Shown here: piece after piece, positions 46,601 through 56,595 of the stretch
Numbering within the stretch: position 1 is the stretch's first letter
How the letters are laid out: each line of letters opens with the position of its first letter
Origin: JBGVSA01 sp041807905
Lineage (GTDB): Bacteria > Pseudomonadota > Gammaproteobacteria > Burkholderiales > Rhodocyclaceae
Direction of reading: 5' to 3'
Length of the DNA stretch: 64,000 nt
Assembly (NCBI RefSeq): GCF_041807905.1
Contig: NZ_JBGVSA010000021.1
Span: forward strand, 4,603-68,602
The notes under the pieces: model-generated
Database searches by the model: none
Told to the model about the DNA's origin: nothing
The model's input: the letters and a program-made list of their open reading frames with translations, nothing else
Translations under genes and position numbers: made by a program

Positions 46601-47383
46601 TCAGACGGCGCGCCCCGCACCGGCGATCCGCCAGCGCAATACGTGGCAACGCAGGCGATCGAATACGGCGTTGATGGCCGCGCCGGACAGACCGATCGCG
46701 CACAGCCCCAGCAGCACGAGATCCATGCGGAACTGCTCGCGGCCGGCTTCGAGCACGTTGCCCAGCCCGATGCCCACGCCCAGCATGTACTCCGCGCCGA
46801 TGGCCGCCAGCCATCCGTAGATCAGGCTCAGTTGCAGTCCGGCGAGAATCGACGGCGCGGCGGCTGGCAACAGAATGCGGACCAGCCTTTGCCCCGGCCC
46901 GAGCTTGAGTACGGCGCCGACTTCGCGCCAGGCGCGCGGCACGCCACGCAGGCCGTCGATGCTGCCCATTGCCATGGGATAGAACGCAGCGGTGGCGACG
47001 AACACCGTCTTGCCCCACTCGCCATTGCCGAACCACGCGGTAATGAGCGGAATCCACGCGAACAGCGCGACCTGCCGCACACCGTGAAAGCTCGGACCGA
47101 TCAATCGTTCCGCACGCCCCGACAGCGCCATCAGCATGCCCAGCGCGAGGCCGCCCGACGCGCCCAACACCACACCACTGACCAACCGGCGCACGGTCCA
47201 CAACCAGCCTTGCCATACCTCCGCGGCTTCCGGCGTGCGGAGCGCGCCAAGCACGTCGGCCCACGAGGTAAGCACGTTCGGTCCGACCCAATGCAGGCGG
47301 ATGCTGGCCTCCCACAGCAAGACCAGCGCCACCGGCACCAGCCAGCTACGCGCAGACAGCAGCGTGCGGTGCAGCGCGTTCAT
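46601..47383 (-). CDS. ABC transporter permease, SsuC/TauC family (second permease)
   Basis: 260 residues, about six membrane helices with the EAA loop 'AWREVGAVLKLGPGQRLVRILLPAAAPSI' (in outline, about 160-185). It belongs to the nitrate/sulfonate/taurine permease family. The start overlaps the stop of the preceding permease by 4 bp. It forms a heterodimer with that permease and serves the binding protein at 48277-49338. No ATPase gene follows; RidA and recG lie next on the same strand. Confidence 0.9.
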   Translation of the reverse strand: MNALHRTLLSARSWLVPVALVLLWEASIRLHWVGPNVLTSWADVLGALRTPEAAEVWQGWLWTVRRLVSGVVLGASGGLALGMLMALSGRAERLIGPSFHGVRQVALFAWIPLITAWFGNGEWGKTVFVATAAFYPMAMGSIDGLRGVPRAWREVGAVLKLGPGQRLVRILLPAAAPSILAGLQLSLIYGWLAAIGAEYMLGVGIGLGNVLEAGREQFRMDLVLLGLCAIGLSGAAINAVFDRLRCHVLRWRIAGAGRAV

Positions 47384-48270
47384 GAGCGGTCCTCCACATT
47401 GCCCGCCACGCGCCAGCGCAGCGCCCGGCGTTCGACGAAGACGAATGCCCGGTCGATGAGGAAACCCGTGACACCGATCACCACAATGCAGGCCATGACC
47501 ACATCGAGCTGGAAAAACTGCCGCCCGGCCAGCATGGTGGCGCCGATGCCGTCGGTGGAGACGAGGATCTCCACGGCGACCATCGCCTTCCATGCGTGGC
47601 TGATGGCCAGCCGCTGCCCGGTGAACAGCGCCGGCAGCGAGCCCGGCAACACCAGCCGCAACAAACGCTGGCGCAGATTGAGTCGCAACACGGTACCGAC
47701 TTCGGTCAGGGAATCGGGAATCGCGCGCACGCCTTCGAAGGCATTGAATGCCATCGGAATGAAGGACGATTTGGCGATGATGACGAGCTTGAGTGCATCT
47801 TCCAGGCCGAACACCAGCATCAGCAGCGGCAACCATCCGATGGTGGGAATCTGCGCCAGCGCCTTGAAGGTGGGGTACAACAGCACCTCGCTCACGCGCG
47901 AGGACGCCAGCAGCACGCCGAAGGCCAGTCCCAGCGCACTCCCGATGAGGCAGCCTTCCAGCACCCGCATCAGGCTCACGCCCAGCGCGTGCAGCAGGTC
48001 GCCTCCGGCAAGCCCGTCGACGAGCACTTCCCACACGCGCTCGGGCGGCGGCAGTATCTGCGTGGGCAGCCACGCCTGGCGCGCGGCGATCGCCCACAGT
48101 ACCAGCACGGCAATCGGCAGCCCGAGTCCTTCGAGCCTGCGCAGTACGCGCGATAGCGCAGGCCACGCCAACCGTGTCGGCGAAGTCCATTGCGCCACGC
48201 CGCCTGGCGCCGCGATCAGCGCTTCGGCCGCGCCAACATCGGCGGCAAGGGAACGGACGGCTGGCTGCAT
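47380..48270 (-). CDS. ABC transporter permease, SsuC/TauC family (first permease)
   Basis: 296 residues. A longer cytoplasmic N-terminus (about 1-45) precedes the membrane helices. 'LPPPERVWEVLVDGLAGGDLLHALGVSLMRV' type opening and the EAA loop 'SLTEVGTVLRLNLRQRLLRLVLPGSLPAL' (in outline) are typical of this family. Only six bases separate it from the binding-protein gene, and it overlaps the second permease by 4 bp, so the three form one operon. Confidence 0.9.
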   Translation of the reverse strand: MQPAVRSLAADVGAAEALIAAPGGVAQWTSPTRLAWPALSRVLRRLEGLGLPIAVLVLWAIAARQAWLPTQILPPPERVWEVLVDGLAGGDLLHALGVSLMRVLEGCLIGSALGLAFGVLLASSRVSEVLLYPTFKALAQIPTIGWLPLLMLVFGLEDALKLVIIAKSSFIPMAFNAFEGVRAIPDSLTEVGTVLRLNLRQRLLRLVLPGSLPALFTGQRLAISHAWKAMVAVEILVSTDGIGATMLAGRQFFQLDVVMACIVVIGVTGFLIDRAFVFVERRALRWRVAGNVEDRS

Positions 48271-48276
48271 GACCGA

Positions 48277-49338
48277 TCAACCCTTCTTGACCTTGCCGGC
48301 GGCGTCGCGACGCGACCAGTAGTTCTGCAGATTCAGTTCCTTGAGCGCGGCGTCGAGGTAGCTGGTATCGATCCATCGGGTCAGGTCGACGTCCTGGCGG
48401 ATGAAGCCCTCTTCCTTCGAGAACACCACGCCCTCGCGGTAACGCGCCAGCACGAAATCGTCGATGAGCGGGCTGAGACGTTCACGCAGCGGTTGGTTCA
48501 GGAAATCGTCGGCATATGCATCCGCCGGAATGCCCGTCTTCGCCCAGATGTTGAAGACCTCCTGGCGATTGGCGTCGTCGGACGCCCAGCGCGCAGCGAT
48601 GACAAAGTTCTTCACCACGCGGCGCACGATGTCCGGGTACTGTTTGGCAAAGCTCTCGGTGACCGTAAAGGCACCGAAGTTATTCACCGGCGACGGCTCT
48701 CCGCGCGTGTCGAAGAGGATCTTCACGAGCTTCTTGTCTTCGAGGTTGAGAAAGTTCGAGCCGCCGAACGCCGCGTCGACCGTACCCGCCTGCAGTGCGG
48801 AGACCTGGTCGCCAGCCTTGAGGTTGACCACCTTCAGGTCCTTCTGCGTGAGCTTGTTTAATTCAAGAAATCGCTGAAAACCAAGGTGGTTGATGGTGCC
48901 GAAGGCGACGGCCACCTTCTTGCCCTTGAGGTCCTCGATCCTGTCGATGCCGGCGTTGGCCCGCACCGCCAGGTACACGTTGCCGATGCCGTACGAGGCC
49001 AGAATCTTGGTCGGCAGCCCGGCCGCCTTGCCGACGATATTGGGCAACCCGCCGTAGTTGGCAAAGTCGGCTTGCCCGTTGGCGATGGCTTCATTGATGG
49101 CCGGCCCCGTGCCGGTGGCGAAGGTCCATTCGACCTTGATGCCGTCCTTTTCGAACTCTTTCTCGAGCAGACCGCGATCACGCAGCACGCCGATCACCTG
49201 ATTGCCATAGGGCTTGCCAAAGCCTGCGCCCTGGCCGTAGACGCGGATGACTTTGGGTTTGTCCTGCGCCGCTGCGTTGGTGGAGACCAGGGGCACAAGG
49301 AGTGCGGCCACGGTCAGGATGCGAGCAAAGATCTTCAT
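48277..49338 (-). CDS. ABC transporter binding protein, SsuA/TauA (sulfonate/nitrate/taurine) family
   Basis: 353 residues. The signal peptide (about 1-24, ending NAAAQ) is followed by 'VIRVYGQGAGFGKPYGNQVIG', then 'WTFATGTGPAINEAIANGQADFANYGGLP', a type II binding fold with the small-anion pocket. Related proteins bind sulfonates, sulfate esters or similar organosulfur compounds. It is the first gene of the operon, with a sigma-54 promoter candidate 73 bp upstream and a sigma-54 activator gene just beyond. The ligand is inferred from family only. Confidence 0.9.
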   Translation of the reverse strand: MKIFARILTVAALLVPLVSTNAAAQDKPKVIRVYGQGAGFGKPYGNQVIGVLRDRGLLEKEFEKDGIKVEWTFATGTGPAINEAIANGQADFANYGGLPNIVGKAAGLPTKILASYGIGNVYLAVRANAGIDRIEDLKGKKVAVAFGTINHLGFQRFLELNKLTQKDLKVVNLKAGDQVSALQAGTVDAAFGGSNFLNLEDKKLVKILFDTRGEPSPVNNFGAFTVTESFAKQYPDIVRRVVKNFVIAARWASDDANRQEVFNIWAKTGIPADAYADDFLNQPLRERLSPLIDDFVLARYREGVVFSKEEGFIRQDVDLTRWIDTSYLDAALKELNLQNYWSRRDAAGKVKKG

Positions 49339-49410
49339 GCTTGTTCTCTCTGTATGCGGTTATTCATTCAGCATCGCACCGGTCGATGCGTTGTCTGAAC
49401 CTCTTCTGCA

Positions 49411-49426
49411 GGCAGGCTTCGTGCCA
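49411..49426 (-). promoter_or_regulatory. Sigma-54 (-24/-12) promoter of the SsuA-like ABC operon
   Basis: On the minus strand TGGCACGAAGCCTGCC matches TGGCACG-N4-TTGC at all positions except one T. The expected start point is near 49400, about 60 nt before the binding-protein ATG. A sigma-54 activator gene lies immediately upstream, which strongly supports the call. Confidence 0.75.
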
Positions 49427-49489
49427 CGCGGGCTTGTTGTTTTGAATCAGTTGCTTGCGCGGGTGTCGCCATTCTTGCGCGCAGCGCGC

Positions 49490-49505
49490 TGCTGCGAATG
49501 CAGCA
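49490..49505. promoter_or_regulatory. Inverted-repeat enhancer candidate for the sigma-54 activator
   Basis: TGCTGC-GAAT-GCAGCA is a perfect 6-bp-arm inverted repeat about 90-105 bp upstream of the predicted start point, the normal place for an upstream activator site. The adjacent EBP is the likely binder. This is inferred from position only. Confidence 0.4.
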
Positions 49506-49527
49506 ATCGTCGCTGGTATTGCAGCAG

Positions 49528-50595
<1,068 letters not shown>

Positions 50596-50708
50596 GTGCG
50601 CTCCCTGCCATGCCGGATTCATTCATGCGCATGCAGGGAAATCCTGCTGCGTTTCCAGCACTGTACGAAAGCGCCCCCGTGGAGGGGAACGATGAATAAG
50701 TGGATTGA

Positions 50709-52877
50709 TTATCGCGGCTTGTGATTAACCACGCGGCGCGAGATGAGGCCCATGTCTTCGTTGATCTTGCGCGCCTGCATGATGAGATCGTCCAGCGCGC
50801 CCGTCAGCGGTGCGGCATCGTGCAGGGCCTGTTCGATCCGCCGTTCCAGCGCGCGCTCGGCGCTGTCGCCGCGTTGGGCATCCGCGCTGGCGGCCGGCAC
50901 CAGCGGCGACGGCACGATGTGGTTGTCGAGTCTGAGCAGGAGTGTTTCGCGCCCCTGCCGCAGGAGTTCTTCGGCGCGGGCGCGATCGAATTCGGCAGTC
51001 CGCGTTACCAGCAGGATGCGTACAGCGGCCAGATGAGCGTAGAGAAGGTGGCTGGTGGTCGTGACCGTATTGAGCGTGCTCGACGACACGTGTTGTTCGT
51101 CGGGCTCATCGCGCATGCGGACCCCGGCCTGCGACAGTGCAGCGAGCGCATCGTGCAGGCGGCGGCGGGCAATGCGGTAGGTAAAATCGCGCGGCTGCCA
51201 CGACAGCGCCTGCCCGATGTACGCCCGCAACGCGTCGCGCAGGCCGTCGACGAGACCCGGAATGGCGCGGGCCTCCCAGTTGGGCATGACAAAACTGAAG
51301 ACGTACGCCAGCGTCGCGCCGATGGCGGTGTCCGCCAGGCGTTCGCTGATGACGAAGGGCGTGCCGGGCGCCAGCAGATGCAACTGCAGCAAAGCCGTGA
51401 TGCAGGCCGCCGTGGCCGTGTAGCGATAGCGCACGCCGGCAAAGGCATGCGAGATCGCCAGGCATAGGAACACGATGCCGATAAGGGCGGCCGGCTCCGT
51501 GAGAAAGCGGATGACGATGGCGGCCAGCACACAGCCGATGAGTGTGCCCATCATGCGGTCGGCGCGGCGTTGTTTGGTCTGGCTGAAGCTGCCGCGCATG
51601 GTGACCGCGATGGTCAGCACGATCCAGTAGCCGTGCGAGGCATAAGGCAGGGCGTAGGCCATGAGAAAGCCACTGACCATGGCCAGCGCCACGCGCACGG
51701 AATAGCGGAATACCGGTGAGCCGCGGTTCAGTTCGCGCAGCAAGGGGCGCAGGCTGTAGTGCGGTCGGGTGGCGAACAGTTGCAGTTCGCGCTCGCTCGG
51801 CATCGTCGAACGGTCGACCTTGTGACGATAGGTGCCATCGAGCCGCGCCAGGCTCGCCGTGGCCGCCTGCATCTTGCGCACCAGGCCGTCGAGCAGGCCA
51901 AACGCTGCGGCACGAGGCCCTTCGAGGCGATGGCTCATGGCTTCGAGCTCGACCACCACGGCGCGCTCTTCGCGGCTCAGGTCGAACGGCGGTCCCGGCG
52001 GAATGCCCACCATGCGCTCGCGCGACAGGCGCAGCAGTTGTTCCGCGCCCGACTCGGTCCATTCGCGCATGAGCGCCATGATCGGCTCATCGGCAAAATT
52101 GCGCCGGATGGTTTCGTAGTCCGTCTGGCTGGCCAGCACCTGCTCGTAGGCATCGAGCAGCGCCAGCATGCCTGCGGCAAGTGCCCAGCCGTCATCGTCA
52201 TCCAGTCGGCGGAAGATGAAGTCGCGCACCGACTGCAGTTTTTCGGCAAGGATCGCCTGCTGCTGAAGCAGCACCATCTCGACCTTCGGCAAGGGCGTCG
52301 AGGGCTCGAAGAATCGCGATTTGCGGCGCAGATACACCGCAAATTCGTGCAGACAATCGGCAAACACCTGCTGCTTGGTGCGGCGCGCCAGTGCCCAGTT
52401 CATGGCCGTGGCATAGACCACGTAGATGATGCCGCCGATCAGCATGAAACGCGTGTGATGCAGCAGCTCGTTGAAATCGCCGGCAGGCGTGGCCAGTGCG
52501 AAAGCCATGCCGATGAACACTGCCACGCTGTGTGGAATGGCGCGCCGCCCCCATGCGGTCAGCATGCCGCCGATGAAGCTCATGATGAGGATCGCCACCG
52601 CGAGCGCGGCCGGCGAATGTCGCAGGTAGCCGATGACGAATACCACCGGCATTGCCAGCAGCCAGTTGGCGAACATGCTGCGGAATTTGTCGCCGCGTGG
52701 CGAGGGGACATCGGCAGTGCTCACCAGCAGCGCGCCGGTGGAAGCCGCCATGCCGCTGGCCAGGCCGGCGATGGCGTAGCCGCCCAGCGTGATACCGAGC
52801 ACACCGACCGCGACGGTGAGCCCACTGTAGAGAAGGTGACTGAACAGGTAGCGGCGGAACAGCCTCGCGCGCAGCAT
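50709..52877 (-). CDS. FUSC-family inner-membrane protein (YccS/AaeB-like)
   Basis: 722 residues. Two hydrophobic blocks (about 10-160 and 390-530) of several helices each flank cytoplasmic domains, the FUSC arrangement. The second block begins 'RYSVRVALAMVSGFLMAYALP' and includes 'GYWIVLTIAVTMRGSFSQTKQRRADRMMGTLIG' (in outline), the hallmark region. Relatives include AaeB (aromatic acid efflux) and YccS. A GTG one codon upstream is also possible as start. No cognate membrane-fusion protein is adjacent, so efflux by an AaeAB-like pump is not demonstrated. Confidence 0.9.
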   Translation of the reverse strand: MLRARLFRRYLFSHLLYSGLTVAVGVLGITLGGYAIAGLASGMAASTGALLVSTADVPSPRGDKFRSMFANWLLAMPVVFVIGYLRHSPAALAVAILIMSFIGGMLTAWGRRAIPHSVAVFIGMAFALATPAGDFNELLHHTRFMLIGGIIYVVYATAMNWALARRTKQQVFADCLHEFAVYLRRKSRFFEPSTPLPKVEMVLLQQQAILAEKLQSVRDFIFRRLDDDDGWALAAGMLALLDAYEQVLASQTDYETIRRNFADEPIMALMREWTESGAEQLLRLSRERMVGIPPGPPFDLSREERAVVVELEAMSHRLEGPRAAAFGLLDGLVRKMQAATASLARLDGTYRHKVDRSTMPSERELQLFATRPHYSLRPLLRELNRGSPVFRYSVRVALAMVSGFLMAYALPYASHGYWIVLTIAVTMRGSFSQTKQRRADRMMGTLIGCVLAAIVIRFLTEPAALIGIVFLCLAISHAFAGVRYRYTATAACITALLQLHLLAPGTPFVISERLADTAIGATLAYVFSFVMPNWEARAIPGLVDGLRDALRAYIGQALSWQPRDFTYRIARRRLHDALAALSQAGVRMRDEPDEQHVSSSTLNTVTTTSHLLYAHLAAVRILLVTRTAEFDRARAEELLRQGRETLLLRLDNHIVPSPLVPAASADAQRGDSAERALERRIEQALHDAAPLTGALDDLIMQARKINEDMGLISRRVVNHKPR

Positions 52878-52908
52878 CACTCGAACAGAAGTGGCGTTTC
52901 AGGCGATA

Positions 52909-53256
52909 TCAATTTGCCAATTCCCACTGGCCCTTGCGCTTGCACAGTACGTACTCGCCTTCATTCCTCAGCGTGCGCGAATGGTTGGCGACGCGCAGTT
53001 TGCGGCAGCCATCCTTGAGCGAAGGGTCGGGAACCACGGTGATAGAGCCGCCCGCCTGCGAGCCCGGCGCCCCCCACTCGCGCGTGCCGGTGAAGCTGGT
53101 GTCTTCGAGCACGCCGGTCAGCGCTTCGTTGAAAAGGCGGGTGTCCTCCCTGCTGAACTCAGTCATGGGCGTGCGCCGCATGAAGCCCAGGTTAACGGCG
53201 AAGGCCGGTGTGACGGACAGGCAGATCAGCAATGCCAGAAAGCGGTGCGTGCGCAT
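52909..53256 (-). CDS. Small secreted protein (RT0821/Lpp0805-like surface protein)
   Basis: 115 residues with a clear signal peptide (about 1-20, 'FLALLICLSVTPAFA') and GGAG before the ATG. The mature part has 'EWGAPGSQAGGSITVVPD' and a cysteine pair in 'GCRKLRV...YVLCKRKGQWEL', resembling the 17-kDa/RT0821-type surface protein C-terminal domain, where a disulfide closes the fold. It lies 31 bp upstream of the FUSC gene. The function is unknown. Confidence 0.75.
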   Translation of the reverse strand: MRTHRFLALLICLSVTPAFAVNLGFMRRTPMTEFSREDTRLFNEALTGVLEDTSFTGTREWGAPGSQAGGSITVVPDPSLKDGCRKLRVANHSRTLRNEGEYVLCKRKGQWELAN

Positions 53257-53354
53257 GGGGGGCTCCAGATGTCTTTGTCGGAAGTACGGCGATCATAGAA
53301 GAAAGCGTTCCCGGCGCGAAGCGCGTGCGCACAATGGCGACGCCCCAAAACAAC

Positions 53355-53385
53355 AACGCCCCGCCTCTTGCGAGGACGGGGCGTT
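53355..53385 (-). terminator. Terminator of TRAP operon 1
   Basis: AACGCCCC...GGGGCGTT stem with an inner extension, 24 bp after the dctM stop. The same 31-nt hairpin sequence recurs at 56543-56573 after the second dctM, so it was duplicated along with the operon. Confidence 0.8.
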
Positions 53386-53408
53386 CTGTCGCCTGGGCGC
53401 TTGCGCGC

Positions 53409-54689
53409 TTAGTGGAACAGTCGCGGCAGCGTCATCGACACGGCCGGAATGAAGGTCACGGCGAACATGGTCGCAGCCAGCGCCGTGTAGAACGGCAGGA
53501 TGGACTTCATGACCTTTTCGACCGAGATTTCACCGATCGCGCAACCGATGAACTGCGTGGTGCCCACCGGCGGCGTGTTCAGGCCGAGCGCGCAGTTGAG
53601 CAGCATCATGATGCCGAACTGCACCGGGTCCATGCCGTACTTCATGGCGATGGGCAGGAAGATCGGCGTGCACACCAGGATCGTCGGCGCCATGTCGAGG
53701 AACGTGCCCAACAGGAACAGGATGATGTTGATCAGGAAGAAGATCATCCACGGATTGTTGGTCAGCGTCGCCAGTGCCTGGCCGGTCAGTTCGGCGATCT
53801 GGTAGTAGGCGATGAAGTAACCGAAGGTCGCCGAGATACCGATCAGCGCCAGCACCACACCGGTCTTCTTCACCGTGTGCGCCAGGGCGGTCACGAACTG
53901 ATTAAAGGTCAGGCTGCGGTACACCAGCGTGGTCAGCAACAGCGCGTAGAGCACCGCGACGGAGGCCGACTCGGTCGCCGTGAAGGCGCCCGACAGAATG
54001 CCGACGACGATGATGACCACCACGAACAGGCCGGGCATCGACGATGCACCTGTCCTGATGACCGCGCCCCAGCCCGGGAACGTGCCCGACGGGTAGCCGC
54101 GCTTGATGGCAACGTAATAGGCCGCCGCCAGGTTGCACACCATCAGGATCAGCGCCGGCACGATACCGGCCAGGATCAGCGAGGTCACCGAAGCCAGGCC
54201 ACCGCACGCCAGCGTGTAGATGATGATGTTGTGCGAGGTCGGCATCAGCGCGCCCACCAGTGCCGCGTGGGTCGTGACGTTAACCGCGTAGTCGGCGTCA
54301 TAGCCTTCGCGCTTCATCGACGGGATCAGCACGCCGCCCATGGCCGACACGTCGGCCACTGGCGAACCGGACACGCCGCCGAACAGCGTACAGGCCACCA
54401 CGTTCGCCATGCCCAGGCCGCCGCGCACGTGGCCCACCAGCGCCTTGGCGAAGTTGACGATGCGGTCGGCAATGCCACCCAGCAGCATCAGTTCGCCGGC
54501 CATGATGAAGAACGGGATCGCCAGGAACGTGAACACCTGCATGCCGCCCGTCATCTTCTGGAAGACCACGGCCATGGGCAGGCCTTCGTACAGGATCGTC
54601 GCCACCGCCGACAGACCGATGGCGAACACCACCGGCACGCCCAGGACGAGCGCTGCGAAAAAGCTCAAACAGAGAATTGTCAGTGCCAT
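53409..54689 (-). CDS. TRAP transporter large permease DctM (system 1)
   Basis: 426 residues, about twelve membrane helices. Family segments include 'GGVSGSPVADVSAMGGVLIPSM' and 'GTFLDMAPTILVCTPIFLPI'. With DctQ and DctP it imports an organic acid using a sodium gradient. Its start overlaps the dctQ stop by 10 bp. By hand count it differs from the second DctM (56596-57876) at about 23 of 426 residues, mostly in one loop ('WGAVIRTGASS' vs 'WSQVWRTLGSA') and one helix. Confidence 0.95.
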   Translation of the reverse strand: MALTILCLSFFAALVLGVPVVFAIGLSAVATILYEGLPMAVVFQKMTGGMQVFTFLAIPFFIMAGELMLLGGIADRIVNFAKALVGHVRGGLGMANVVACTLFGGVSGSPVADVSAMGGVLIPSMKREGYDADYAVNVTTHAALVGALMPTSHNIIIYTLACGGLASVTSLILAGIVPALILMVCNLAAAYYVAIKRGYPSGTFPGWGAVIRTGASSMPGLFVVVIIVVGILSGAFTATESASVAVLYALLLTTLVYRSLTFNQFVTALAHTVKKTGVVLALIGISATFGYFIAYYQIAELTGQALATLTNNPWMIFFLINIILFLLGTFLDMAPTILVCTPIFLPIAMKYGMDPVQFGIMMLLNCALGLNTPPVGTTQFIGCAIGEISVEKVMKSILPFYTALAATMFAVTFIPAVSMTLPRLFH

Positions 54690-55168
54690 GCTGGTTCTAC
54701 CTCAGTGCCGCGCGCGAGAGCGATGATGTGTTCGATCGAGAACATGAAAATGAGCACACCGGCAATGGTGATGGGGATGTGGTACAGCCCCTCCGGCACG
54801 GTCAGCGTCGGAATGTTGTAGCCCATCGAGTCGTACGCCAGGAAGGCGCCGTTGTAGGTCATGCAGGTGCCGAAGAAGGCGACCAGCGCGTGGATGAACA
54901 TTTCCAGCCACGTTTTGTAGGGTTGCGGGCAGATCGCCAGCAGCGACTCCATGCCGATGTGGCCGGCGTCGCGCACGCCCACGGCGGTACCGAGCATGGT
55001 CACGTACAGCACCAGCAGCAGTGCCAGCGCTTCGGCCCAGGTCGGGGTGTCGTTGAGAATGTAGCGGCCAAACACCTGGTAGAGCACGCAGATGATGATG
55101 AGGGCCAGCCCGACTGTCGCGATCTTCAGGCTGACGCGCGAAATCGTTGCGCAGATCTTTGTGTACAT
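54680..55168 (-). CDS. TRAP transporter small permease DctQ (system 1)
   Basis: 162 residues, four membrane helices. 'MYTKICATISRVSLKIATVG' opens the protein and 'NDTPTWAEALALLLVLYVTMLG' is the conserved core. It is very similar to the second DctQ (57867-58355). It is separated from dctP by a terminator-like hairpin, so its expression is probably lower than that of the binding protein. Confidence 0.93.
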   Translation of the reverse strand: MYTKICATISRVSLKIATVGLALIIICVLYQVFGRYILNDTPTWAEALALLLVLYVTMLGTAVGVRDAGHIGMESLLAICPQPYKTWLEMFIHALVAFFGTCMTYNGAFLAYDSMGYNIPTLTVPEGLYHIPITIAGVLIFMFSIEHIIALARGTEVEPAWH

Positions 55169-55195
55169 ATCTGCGAGTCCTTCCGTGAAACGTTG

Positions 55196-55225
55196 AAAAA
55201 AACCCGGCCAGAGAACCTGGCCGGG
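55196..55225 (-). terminator. Intercistronic terminator between dctP and dctQ (system 1)
   Basis: On the minus strand CCCGGCCAG-loop-CTGGCCGGG is followed by seven T. It lies after dctP and before dctQ of the same operon, so partial read-through would set a high ratio of binding protein to permease. Confidence 0.8.
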
Positions 55226-55246
55226 CTTGACGCTACGACGATTGAA

Positions 55247-56221
55247 TTACTTGATGTCCTGGATGGCCTTGACCAGAGCCTTCTGCGAATCGCTCGTCAC
55301 GAACTTGTCGTAGACCGGCTTCATGGCGTCCTGGAACGGCTTCTTGTCGACTTCGACGATGGTGCCGCCGCCAGCGGTCACGATCTTCAGCGAAGCTTCT
55401 TCACGCTCGGCCCATAGCTTGCGGTTGTAGGGCACCGAATCCTTGGCCGCTTGCTTGACCAGCTTCTGGTCTTCCGGCGACAGCTTGTCCCACACGCGCT
55501 TGGAAATCAGCACGACTTCCGGCGCCATCGAGTGCTCGGTCTTGGAGAAGATCTTGGCCACTTCGAAGTGCTTGCCCGATTCCCACGACGGAATGTTGTT
55601 TTCGGCGGCGTCGATCAGGCCGGTGCGCAGCGCGGTATAGACCTCGCCCATCGCCATCGGCGTCGGGTTGGCACCCATGGCCTGGGCCACGGCCACCCAC
55701 AGGTCGGACTGCTGCACGCGCAGCTTCAGGCCCTTGGTGTCGGCCAGCGACTTGATCGGCTTCTTGGCGTAGATCGAGCGCGCACCGCTGTCGTAGTAAG
55801 CCAGCCCGACGTAGCCCTGGCTTTCACAGGCGGTCAGGATCTTCTCGCCCGGAGCGCCGTCCAGCGCCTTGTGCATGTGATCGATGGAGCGGAACAGGAA
55901 CGGCAGTGCCGGCACCATGGTGTCCGGGCAGATGTTGTTCAGCGGCGAGATGTTGACGCGAACCATGTCGAGCGCGCCGATCTTGACCTGCTCCAGCACT
56001 TCCTTTTCGTTGCCCAGCGAACCGTTGCTGTACACCTTGATCGACAGGCGACCCTTGGTGCGTTCCGACAGCAGTTCGCCCATGTGACGCAGCGCCTTCA
56101 CAGTCGGATAGTCGTCGCCCCAGATGTCGGAGGCACGCAGTTCGATCTTCTGTTGGGCCATGGCCGTACCCATGCAACCGACGGTCAGCAGGGCGGCGAC
56201 GATTTTTGAAACACGCATCAT
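55247..56221 (-). CDS. TRAP transporter binding protein DctP (system 1), sugar-acid type
   Basis: 324 residues; the start at 56221 has AAGGAG 9 bp upstream. The signal peptide (about 1-22) ends 'GTAMAQ'. The mature protein has the TRAP fingerprint 'KGLKLRVQQSDLWVAVAQAMGA' (carboxylate-binding Arg) and 'GEVYTALRTGLIDAAENN', a pattern seen in uronate/aldonate binders. It is clearly diverged from the second DctP at 58443-59414, much more than the permeases are. Adjacent lactonase, dehydratase and FCD regulator genes support a sugar-acid ligand. Confidence 0.92.
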   Translation of the reverse strand: MMRVSKIVAALLTVGCMGTAMAQQKIELRASDIWGDDYPTVKALRHMGELLSERTKGRLSIKVYSNGSLGNEKEVLEQVKIGALDMVRVNISPLNNICPDTMVPALPFLFRSIDHMHKALDGAPGEKILTACESQGYVGLAYYDSGARSIYAKKPIKSLADTKGLKLRVQQSDLWVAVAQAMGANPTPMAMGEVYTALRTGLIDAAENNIPSWESGKHFEVAKIFSKTEHSMAPEVVLISKRVWDKLSPEDQKLVKQAAKDSVPYNRKLWAEREEASLKIVTAGGGTIVEVDKKPFQDAMKPVYDKFVTSDSQKALVKAIQDIK

Positions 56222-56434
56222 GTTGTAAGTCTCCTTCGATAGGACTTGCCAGAACGAATGGACCCCCACCAGCCGTGCGTACGGCTGCTCTCCGTTGGGA
56301 TCTTCAGTCGGAGTTGTCAGAACGCATGACGTCAAACGTCACAAAAAACTGACAAGTCCGAGGCGGCGAAAAGATAACACGCCTTTTACGGAAAACTACG
56401 TTTATTTGACCATCAGCAGAACAAATAAAAGAAA

Positions 56435-56461
56435 CCCGATATGGCGCCATGCCATATCGGG
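56435..56461 (-). terminator. Second strong hairpin downstream of TRAP operon 2
   Basis: CCCGATATGGC-GCCAT-GCCATATCGGG is a perfect 11-bp stem with a 5-nt loop, followed on the minus strand by a T-rich tail (TTTCTTTT). It lies about 80 bp beyond the first terminator of the same operon. Confidence 0.7.
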
Positions 56462-56542
56462 CATATCTGCTTGAAAAAATTACGGGTTTACCGGTAGTAC
56501 GCGCCCGCAAACGCCCTTGGAGCGGGCTTGCGCACAAACGAC

Positions 56543-56573
56543 AACGCCCCGCCTCTTGCGAGGACGGGGCGTT
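56543..56573 (-). terminator. Terminator of TRAP operon 2
   Basis: The same 31-nt hairpin as at 53355-53385, 23 bp after the second dctM stop. Confidence 0.8.
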
Positions 56574-56595
56574 CTGTCGCCAAGCGCTTACGCGC

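Larger units (their letters stand above)
56222..56595. promoter_or_regulatory. 374-bp region between the two TRAP operons
   Basis: It holds the terminators of operon 2 (56543-56573 and 56435-56461) and the presumed promoter of operon 1 in the A+T-rich stretch 56340-56440. An imperfect inverted repeat TTGTCAG (56314-56320) / CTGACAA (56349-56355) lies in the leader and could be a GntR-type site. I see no gene. Confidence 0.5.

Noticed and set aside
46535..48322. A 595-residue plus-strand frame opposite the two SsuC-like permeases.
   Set aside because: It is the shadow of two overlapping membrane-protein genes with family motifs.
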